From the NCBI RefSeq assembly GCF_019794555.1, contig NZ_JAIMEP010000013.1, positions 1 to 52,922 of the forward strand: a stretch of DNA of 52,922 bases, written 5' to 3'. How positions within the stretch are numbered: the first letter of the stretch is position 1; each line of letters opens with the position of its first letter. Shown in pieces: positions 1 through 5,920 of this stretch. Made by a program: the position numbers and the translations under genes. The DNA is from Streptococcus suis (GTDB lineage Bacteria > Bacillota > Bacilli > Lactobacillales > Streptococcaceae). The notes below the pieces were generated by a model. The model saw nothing but the letters and a program-made list of their open reading frames with translations. It had not been told where the DNA came from and did no database searches.

Positions 1-166
1 AGTTAAACGATTTGTTTGTAATTTTAGTTATCTGTTTAAAAAGTCATAAGATTAGTCACTGGTAGGAATTAATCTAACGTATTTATTTATCTACGTAATC
101 ACTGTTTTTAGTCTGTTTCTAAACAGTAGATGTTTTATCTACATTACGCATTTTGAATACCAACAT
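1..166 (-). promoter_or_regulatory. erm(B) translational-attenuation leader region (gene itself off the left edge)
   Basis: Read leftward, this stretch matches what I recall of the untranslated leader upstream of the macrolide-resistance methylase erm(B), including the leader-peptide start at 166. The window ends before the erm(B) coding start, which should lie a few tens of bases beyond base 1. In known erm(B) leaders, macrolide stalling of the ribosome on the leader peptide refolds the mRNA and frees the methylase ribosome-binding site. The neighbouring omega remnant and a TATAAT box at 224-229 (minus strand) fit the usual Inc18 context of erm(B). Identity is from memory of the sequence, not from a search. 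Confidence 0.8.
119..166 (-). CDS. ermBL: ErmB leader peptide, shortened by an amber codon
   Basis: ATG at 166 is preceded by a strong GGAGGG ribosome-binding site. The frame reads MLVFQMRNVDKTSTV and then hits TAG at 119-121. Leaders I recall continue with Leu at this codon (TTG) to 27 or 36 residues, so one T-to-A change gives a 15-residue peptide. The Val-Asp-Lys segment (residues 9-11), where drug-stalled ribosomes are reported to stop, is kept. Stalling could therefore still work, although ribosomes would now terminate earlier in the hairpin region. The consequence for inducible or constitutive expression is an inference. Confidence 0.75.
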   Translation of the reverse strand: MLVFKMRNVDKTSTV

Positions 167-214
167 GACGAATCCCTCCTTCTTAATTACAAATTTTTAG
201 CATCTAATTTAACT

Positions 215-454
215 TCAATTCCTATTATACAAAATTTTAAGATAATGCACTATCAACACACTCTTAAGTTTGCTTCTAAGTCTTATTTCCATAACTTCTT
301 TTACGTTTCCGCCATTCTTTGCTATTTCGATTTTTATGATATGGTGCAAGTCAGCACGAACACGAACCGTCTTATCTCCCATTATATCTTTTTTTGCACT
401 GATTGGTGTATCATTTCGTTTTTCTTTTTGTGCGCCTAAATTTCCCACAATCAC
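215..454 (-). pseudogene. omega: Omega (copy-number/partition regulator) of Inc18 plasmids, C-terminus replaced
   Basis: The first 56 or so residues (start GTG at 454, MIVGNLGAQKEKRNDTP...) match from memory the 71-residue omega repressor of pSM19035/pAMbeta1. Omega is a ribbon-helix-helix dimer that binds WATCACW heptads and controls copy-number, partition and toxin-antitoxin promoters. The beta-strand that reads DNA bases (KTVRVRAD) and the first helix are intact. After NVKEVM the family sequence (DQALEEYIRKYL...) is lost, and 23 unrelated residues are read from the erm(B) promoter region. The second helix of the fold is therefore gone and the product is probably inactive. The junction near 289 marks a recombination that joined omega to erm(B). 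Confidence 0.85.
224..229 (-). promoter_or_regulatory. -10 box of the erm(B) leader promoter
   Basis: TATAAT on the minus strand sits 58 bases before the leader-peptide start, in sequence that matches the known erm(B) upstream region. A TTGATA lies at 251-256, but the 21-base spacing is long, so the -35 assignment is uncertain. Confidence 0.5.
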
Positions 455-496
455 TCACTTCTTTCTATTTCTTCTTATTCTTATTTTATCATCAAC

Positions 497-552
497 AATC
501 ACAAATCACTTGTGATTTGTGATAAGTGATTTGTGATAAGTGATTTGTGATT
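497..552. promoter_or_regulatory. Omega operator: eight contiguous 7-bp heptads
   Basis: The 56 bases divide exactly into eight unspaced heptads: AATCACA, AATCACT, TGTGATT, TGTGATA, AGTGATT, TGTGATA, AGTGATT, TGTGATT. All fit WATCACW in one orientation or the other (two forward, six reverse). Arrays of 7 to 10 such heptads are the known operators of the Inc18 omega protein. This one sits directly upstream of the omega remnant, as at the native omega promoter. The operator is complete although the adjacent repressor gene is broken, so it could respond to omega supplied by a resident Inc18 plasmid. Confidence 0.88.
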
Positions 553-561
553 AATATATAA

Positions 562-586
562 AAGCCCTCTTTAAAGGGCTTTTATG
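562..586. terminator. Bidirectional intrinsic terminator after the nuclease-topoisomerase ORF
   Basis: AAAAGCCCT and AGGGCTTTT arms with a short loop form a perfect hairpin flanked by A/T runs. It lies 2 bases beyond the stop codon of the leftward ORF at 588 and upstream of the omega operator, insulating the two. Confidence 0.75.
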
Positions 587-587
587 T

Positions 588-1919
588 TTATTTTGAGAAA
601 GATATAAAATCAATATATCCCTTTTCCCCAATTTTTACAACGGCATTGTAGGGCTTTTTCTCTTTGTTTTTGATTCCTTTTACCAGGGTTTCTTTTCCCT
701 CCAGTAATTCTTTTACATTCGTTTTGGTTAGTTTTTTCTTTCTAAAATGTTCAGCTAAAGTAAACTTACATTCAGGATAATTTGAACAACCATAAAACGA
801 TTTTTTTAATACAATATTGTTGCCACACTTAGGACATTTTCCTACAATACTTTTTTCTGCTTCTTTTTCTTTCTGTTCCTGGTAATCAGAAAAATTTAGT
901 TTTTCTATATCGTTAGGTACAGCTTCCAGTAAATGAACAATGAATTTTTTGATATTCGTAATAAAGTTCTCTTGATTGCCTTCTCTTTTACCGATTTTTT
1001 TTAAATACGTTTCCCATTTAGCCGTCATTTCAGCACTCGTTAAAAGGTGCTGACTTTCAACTGCCTGGCACAATAATTTTCCTTTTTCAGTTACAACAAG
1101 CTTATTCTTAATCACTTGGATATATTCTTTTTGTTTTAACGCTTCAATAATACTTGCTCTTGTCGCTTCTGTTCCAATCCCCTCAACTTCTTGTAAAATC
1201 TTGATTGCTTCTTCATCATCAACCGTTTTATTCGCCGTTTTCATAGCAGTTAATAATGTACCCTCTGTAAAAGCTTTTGGCGGTTGCGTTTCTTTTTCAA
1301 CACTCTTAACACCAACTTCGGCACGTTCGCCAATGATAACGAGTGGTAACGTTTGAACGTCCTCTTTTTCTTCTTTGGTTTGTTGTTTGAAAAGAATTTT
1401 CCACCCTTCTTGCTTTGGTGTCTTTCCGATCGATTGAAACAGCAAATCAGCTACTTTCGTTTGTATCTTGGTTTCTCCATCCGAAGATTTCATTGAAACA
1501 ATAACATATCTAGGAATAAGTTCCTTTTTATGATAATAAGGAGTTGCTTGGTAATATAAAACCCCTCCTTCTTTATGAGTCTCTAACCATTGCTGAGCTT
1601 TTTTCTCTGTATAACGCATCCCACCATCATTTTCACCAACATTTTGAGTACGAGTGCCAGTAATTAGATTTTCACGTTTTGCATTACCCCCAAGACTGTT
1701 CGCAATTAAGTGACTACGATTCCAAAAGAAACCGTTATATTTAGAGCCATTTGAACTAATGATTTCAGCCTTTTCTTCATTCTTTTTCCAACCGCTTGGA
1801 TCAGACGAACCATCAGTCGCAAAAGGTAGTCTGTTCCCTCTAGAATTCTCAACATTTTGATAAATCAGACTACCTTTTACTTCAGTTGTCCTTTCAAGAT
1901 CATCTAAACATTTCATCAC
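588..1919 (-). CDS. Chimeric protein: streptodornase-like nuclease domain fused to DNA topoisomerase III C-terminus
   Basis: A 443-residue ORF with two unrelated parts. Residues about 10-150 resemble the DNA/RNA non-specific endonuclease (streptodornase) fold, with a WNRSHLIANSLGG motif holding the catalytic histidine and the downstream TGTRTQNVG and GGMRYTE segments. No signal peptide precedes it, so the nuclease half is N-terminally cut or cytoplasmic. From about residue 155 the sequence is topoisomerase IA of the TopB type: QPPKAFTEGTLL, GIGTEATRASII, and a four-cysteine zinc ribbon (CPKCGNN...CSNYPEC) near residues 368-390. The part with the active-site tyrosine of topoisomerase is absent. 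Inc18 plasmids carry a TopB-like gene, so the C-terminal half probably comes from the same plasmid remnant as omega. Whether the fusion is expressed or just a recombination scar is unknown. A GAGAGG sits before the start. Confidence 0.75.
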   Translation of the reverse strand: MMKCLDDLERTTEVKGSLIYQNVENSRGNRLPFATDGSSDPSGWKKNEEKAEIISSNGSKYNGFFWNRSHLIANSLGGNAKRENLITGTRTQNVGENDGGMRYTEKKAQQWLETHKEGGVLYYQATPYYHKKELIPRYVIVSMKSSDGETKIQTKVADLLFQSIGKTPKQEGWKILFKQQTKEEKEDVQTLPLVIIGERAEVGVKSVEKETQPPKAFTEGTLLTAMKTANKTVDDEEAIKILQEVEGIGTEATRASIIEALKQKEYIQVIKNKLVVTEKGKLLCQAVESQHLLTSAEMTAKWETYLKKIGKREGNQENFITNIKKFIVHLLEAVPNDIEKLNFSDYQEQKEKEAEKSIVGKCPKCGNNIVLKKSFYGCSNYPECKFTLAEHFRKKKLTKTNVKELLEGKETLVKGIKNKEKKPYNAVVKIGEKGYIDFISFSK

Positions 1920-2084
1920 TGCCTCTCACTTCTCCATATTTTCTTGCAATTTTGAGACATTTAGAAAACACTTCTTTTTTTGTGCCGGTAACAGACAATA
2001 AATTTCTATTTATAAAAATGTACGGTATTAGTTTCATTCTTAAACTTTCTCTTGAATCTGATTAAAGTAGACAATCCTATATAT

Positions 2085-3593
2085 TTACATGTAGCCTACA
2101 CAATTTACACCAATTACTCCTCGTCTTAGGAATATCGTATGAAATTTCTCATACTCAAATTGTTCATATTCAAACTTCTCATATTCAAACTTCTCATATT
2201 CAAACGGTTCGTATTCAAACTTTTCATATTCAAAAACTTCAATCCCTATTTCTTTTAATACTTCTTCTGGCAACTCGTAATTTTGGTCTACTAAACCAAA
2301 TAGAGTAAATCCTGAATCAACACAAAATGATAGAACCGGATTGTATATTGAAGAGTAAATTACTGAGCCGGCTATCGATCCTACAAAACTACCAATCATG
2401 TATCCAAGTACAGGAATTTCAATTAGAGACTGACTCACAGAACCCATAGATAAAGCACATGTTGTTACAAACATTTCTTTGATTAATTCATTAACCATCT
2501 CAGCTCTACTCATGTTACCAGTAGTGACTTGATACGAATTTTTCATTGAATTCATTACTAATACTGTCACTGCACCAACAACTGATGGATCAATAGATTT
2601 CATTGCACTACCACATAATCCTGCCTTACAACTTGCTGTAATTGCTGCTGAAACTGTACCTCTTACAAATCCTTCGCCTGCACCTGTAATCGCTGCAAAT
2701 CCTATCTCTTTGAATTGACCTTCTTCAATTTCTCCATTTTTAATTAGATAAGCTACTGCATTCCATATTTCAGGAGCAACTCTCAATGCCATTGATATTG
2801 TTGCTGCAGTTAAGCCAGACTTGTAGGCCTGTTTCAATATATCGGCGTACTTAATCAACTCTTCAGTTGTTAAATGTACGTTCTCAGGATTTACTCCACC
2901 CTCTTTAGACAATCTTGCAAGTTCACGTGCTTCCTGTTCCGAAAAAGCAATCGATTCATTCCCCTCATTGTCTTTAACCTTATCACTCAGTAATTTGAGA
3001 GTCTCTTCATAGCGATGAACTTGCTCTGGTCGCTTTGTCGCCTCTTCTCTTATTTTTCGTTCTAAAAACAAAGTCGCTTCTTTTAACTGGTCTGATGGAA
3101 TTACTCTGTACTGTCCTGAGTAAACCGGATCACTCAAAACTGTGTCTGCTGAGTATCTTCTCTTCTCCAAATATACATCTAAACTTTCTTTCCCACCTTT
3201 TGATTTATATTCGCTAAAACATTGAAAAATACTCTTAGCTTGTTGTTCTGCACTGGATGCTCCGTTTTTATAATATTTTAAACCAAATTCAGCATCGAAG
3301 TTTATTCCCGTAATATCAGGAGACCCAAAATCATGGCTACGATCCACCTGTACTCTGTTTTTTGAGGAATTAATAGCCGCATTAACATTAAAGGTTCCAG
3401 CATGCCAAAACTCAGCAACATCTCCCTTTAGTGTATCTATACGTGCACCATTTGTTTCAAAGCCATTTAGATTATTCACCAACTTCTTTATCTCTGATTC
3501 TACAGCGTCTATATAATGCACTCCAGCAGCATGTCCTGCAAAATTACCTGCATTCTTCTCAAAGAATTTATATCCCTCATTAAAGGCTTCCAT
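2085..3593 (-). CDS. Unknown 502-aa protein with nuclease-like N-terminus, glycine-rich hydrophobic region and FEYEK repeats
   Basis: I do not recognise a named family. GGAGGG precedes the start. Residues about 55-125 contain FWHAGTF, VDRSHDFGSPDITG and DAEFGLKYYKNG. The spacing of the SPD and E...LK residues recalls PD-(D/E)xK nucleases, but the match is not exact. The middle is charged and helical. Residues about 255-430 hold several hydrophobic, glycine- and alanine-rich stretches (AAITGAGEGFVRG, VLGYMIGSFVGSIAGSVIY) that could insert into a membrane. The C-terminus has six tandem 5-residue units, FEYE(K/P/Q), encoded by 15-bp DNA repeats, followed by an unrelated-looking tail. It starts 3 bases after the 218-aa gene stops, so the two are co-transcribed. 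A two-protein membrane effector is one possible role, inferred only from layout and the defence-rich surroundings. Confidence 0.6.
   Translation of the reverse strand: MEAFNEGYKFFEKNAGNFAGHAAGVHYIDAVESEIKKLVNNLNGFETNGARIDTLKGDVAEFWHAGTFNVNAAINSSKNRVQVDRSHDFGSPDITGINFDAEFGLKYYKNGASSAEQQAKSIFQCFSEYKSKGGKESLDVYLEKRRYSADTVLSDPVYSGQYRVIPSDQLKEATLFLERKIREEATKRPEQVHRYEETLKLLSDKVKDNEGNESIAFSEQEARELARLSKEGGVNPENVHLTTEELIKYADILKQAYKSGLTAATISMALRVAPEIWNAVAYLIKNGEIEEGQFKEIGFAAITGAGEGFVRGTVSAAITASCKAGLCGSAMKSIDPSVVGAVTVLVMNSMKNSYQVTTGNMSRAEMVNELIKEMFVTTCALSMGSVSQSLIEIPVLGYMIGSFVGSIAGSVIYSSIYNPVLSFCVDSGFTLFGLVDQNYELPEEVLKEIGIEVFEYEKFEYEPFEYEKFEYEKFEYEQFEYEKFHTIFLRRGVIGVNCVGYM
2155..2240. repeat. 15-bp tandem repeat coding FEYEK units
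   Basis: About six copies of a 15-base unit (on the plus strand, cttctcatattcaaa with small changes) lie near the 3' end of the 502-aa gene and code for FEYE plus K, P or Q. Repeat number could change by slippage without breaking the frame. Confidence 0.8.
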
Positions 3594-3596
3594 TCT

Positions 3597-4253
3597 TTAT
3601 CCCTCCAAGAATTCAGATAATCCATCCATGTATAATATCGCTGTCAAACCTCTATACTGTTGATCCATGACTTTCTCTTTATCAGTTCCAGTAAGAAATT
3701 GAGTAACACCTAACACTGCACCCGTAGCTAATGTAATCCCAGGTGCCAAAAAACCTAAAAGGGCACCACCAGCGATTAAAGCCGCTTTATTTCCACCTAC
3801 GACATCGTTAACTGCATCAAACGCTTGTTCAGTAATTGGTTTTGAAAATTCAATTTTTTCAAAATCTGTTTTGTAACCGCGACAGTATTCAATAAATTTA
3901 TCATAAGTATCTCGTTGACTAATAACTTCAGAAACAATCATCATTCCTCGTTTGCCAAGCCAACCATACTTCATTCCAAATTTATTAAATTTCACAGACA
4001 TACTTGATATCTCTTTTTTACTCACATCATTTTCACCAATAAAAAGTACATGCTCATTAGATGAAATAGTTGCCATATTTGCTTTGTAATCCTTCTCAAG
4101 CCATACAGATACAGTAATTGCCCCATCTTCAGTCCCGACTACCTTACCTTCTTCATCATCATTTGTACTTACAAGTTGACGCAAATAATTAGCATATTTT
4201 TCAGTTTTGTCATCACAAACAATAATCAATTTTGTTGTTTTTTTCTCAAACAT
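3597..4253 (-). CDS. Unknown 218-aa protein with a Rossmann/TIR-like N-terminus and a hydrophobic hairpin
   Basis: Not assigned to a family. AAAGGGGA precedes the ATG. The N-terminus alternates predicted strands and helices (KLIIVCDD, AITVSVWL, EHVLFIGENDVSK), which suggests a small alpha/beta Rossmann- or TIR-like sensor domain of about 125 residues. Residues about 155-195 form a glycine-rich hydrophobic segment (AALIAGGALLGFLAPGITLATGAVLGV) able to make a membrane hairpin. It is the first gene of a two-gene unit with the 502-aa protein, which also has glycine-rich hydrophobic stretches. Both lie in ICE cargo next to restriction genes. A sensor-plus-effector defence pair is an inference; no catalytic residues can be named. 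Confidence 0.55.
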   Translation of the reverse strand: MFEKKTTKLIIVCDDKTEKYANYLRQLVSTNDDEEGKVVGTEDGAITVSVWLEKDYKANMATISSNEHVLFIGENDVSKKEISSMSVKFNKFGMKYGWLGKRGMMIVSEVISQRDTYDKFIEYCRGYKTDFEKIEFSKPITEQAFDAVNDVVGGNKAALIAGGALLGFLAPGITLATGAVLGVTQFLTGTDKEKVMDQQYRGLTAILYMDGLSEFLEG

Positions 4254-4863
4254 AACAATCCCCTTTATATTCTATTTAATATTTTATGATTTCTTGTTTT
4301 CGTAAAAGTCTTATATCAATTTTTAAAATTCGTTTGATATATGCAACTTTACTATTTATTATTATAACATGAAAACACTTTCAAAAATTGTTCTTTTACT
4401 AATTTTTGAACTCTTCTATCAATTAAATAATGCTTTGCACAAGCTTCTAGAATTCAGTAAATTAGTACATCTGAATGGTGAGTTATGCACTTTAATTCTT
4501 TGGGGTGAACAGAAAAAGCATCCCGTATTTTTGGTACGAAATGCTTTCAATAAGTGTAAATAAGTTTTAACGTTTACTAAATTGTGACGCTTTACGGGCC
4601 TTTTTCAAGCCTGGTTTGGAAAGTATGAGTTTCAGTTAGATTAAAAATAGCGTGATATCAAGCCTTTTCAGAACGATATCTACTGATTAATTTCATAAAA
4701 TTTGAATCAATATTTTTTAAACGGGGGAATAGTTTAGGTCTGTAAGAATTAACTTATACACTTACAAGGTTCATTCTGATCGACTTTATAACTGTCTACG
4801 AAAAAAAGATAGAGTTTAAAAAAATAGAAGAAATTCAGCAATCAAAATTAGTATCTCTACTTC
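4254..4863. other. 610-bp AT-rich intergenic stretch
   Basis: No convincing gene. It carries the upstream region of the 218-aa gene. At 4514-4546 is a hairpin with AAAGCAT/ATGCTTT outer arms and GTA/TAC inner arms that could terminate transcription. A 64-codon open frame at 4369-4563 has no ribosome-binding site and no recognisable product. Confidence 0.5.
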
Positions 4864-5772
4864 TTAATCACTCTCACTAGTAAATAAATCTTCCCACTGA
4901 GTGATAGATGCTGGTAGGATTAACTTATACTTTTCATAGAAATCTAATAAACCGTTATCCCCTATCCTAACTACATTTTCAATCTTATCTAAATTTATCA
5001 CTCTCGGAGCATATAAATATACTAGATAACCTTCATCTACATATTGTTTAAAATCTAAAGCGTCAAGTTCCTTTGCCTTCTTGCCTTTTACTTGAACTAC
5101 TGCTTTTCTTGGGTTATTGATGTCTCTTGATATCATCTCACATTCAATTTTTATGGTTGTAGACTTCTTTGCAATTGAATTGGAAAGGACATAATAATTT
5201 TCCTTAATTTGAAGATATGAAATTACAAGTTCTTCTAAATCAAAAGCTGGTAAATTATCTAAAACAGCTCCTTTAGACGGAATCACCTTATAATAATTAC
5301 TTTTTGATAGTAGATTAAAAATTAACTTTGAGTATTCTATTATAATTTTATCACGAATATATCCTGCTGTACCTCCGTTAACTCTATTGAAGGATGCTTT
5401 AATTTGTCCCGGAACCTGCATTCCGAAATTATAGGCCTCAACTGGAATAAGTGATCCTATATCCATAAGTTTATCACAAATAACTTCTGCTCGTGATTTA
5501 ACCCTACAAATCCAATAAATTCCATTTAAATCTCGAGTCCAAAATAAATCATCGACCTTTGCATTTTGAAAAATATTAATTGCTGGATTCGCTTTACCAC
5601 TTTCTTGTTTTATACGATTGTAGTATTCTTGAAAATCGTTAGATTTAATACCTTCACTTAATCTGCTCCAACCAATTCCAACATATTGTTCTGAATTATT
5701 CAAGCAAAAATCTACCATTTCCTGCCTAAAATCTGTATTAGTTTTTAAATGTAATCTAGCTACATAATCCAA
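4864..5772 (-). CDS. Putative modification-sensing restriction nuclease (EVE/PUA-like N-terminus, Mrr-like C-terminus)
   Basis: The 302-residue product appears to have two parts. Residues about 30-110 (QYVGIGWS, KVDDLFWTRDLNGIYWICRVKS) have the strand pattern of EVE/PUA-like domains, which in other restriction enzymes bind modified bases. Residues about 200-245 (TTIKIECEMIS ... RKAVVQVKGKK) fit the E...Q-x-K core of Mrr-type PD-(D/E)xK nucleases. It is the last gene of the leftward mod-res-nuclease cluster, 148 bases after res. The start is TTG (no in-frame ATG; weak ribosome-binding site). Type IV-like cleavage of modified foreign DNA is inferred from the domains and not shown. Confidence 0.5.
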   Translation of the reverse strand: MDYVARLHLKTNTDFRQEMVDFCLNNSEQYVGIGWSRLSEGIKSNDFQEYYNRIKQESGKANPAINIFQNAKVDDLFWTRDLNGIYWICRVKSRAEVICDKLMDIGSLIPVEAYNFGMQVPGQIKASFNRVNGGTAGYIRDKIIIEYSKLIFNLLSKSNYYKVIPSKGAVLDNLPAFDLEELVISYLQIKENYYVLSNSIAKKSTTIKIECEMISRDINNPRKAVVQVKGKKAKELDALDFKQYVDEGYLVYLYAPRVINLDKIENVVRIGDNGLLDFYEKYKLILPASITQWEDLFTSESD

Positions 5773-5920
5773 TTTAACACCATACTTTCTCTATTAATTT
5801 TTACGAGAATTATTTGTATCATATTTTATATTCCCACAACCACAATAGAAATTACCATTAACCAATTTAATAGCTACAGCTTTAGACTATTTTGAGCATT
5901 TTTCATAATCGCACCATTAC

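Noticed and set aside
497..552. Short repeats considered as a CRISPR array or plasmid iterons
   Set aside because: They are unspaced 7-bp units that fit the omega heptad rule exactly.
1..600. Search for a copy of the fba 3' end (attL) near the left edge and elsewhere in the cargo
   Set aside because: No convincing repeat of the fba end was found by eye; the far end is presumed outside the window.
4369..4563. Rightward 64-codon open frame
   Set aside because: No ribosome-binding site, no recognisable domain, and its end lies in a terminator-like hairpin.
5773..5920. Short leftward frame with NGNFYCGCGN between res and the next gene
   Set aside because: Only about 30 codons, bounded by stops, without a start codon; at most a tiny relic of a zinc-binding protein end.
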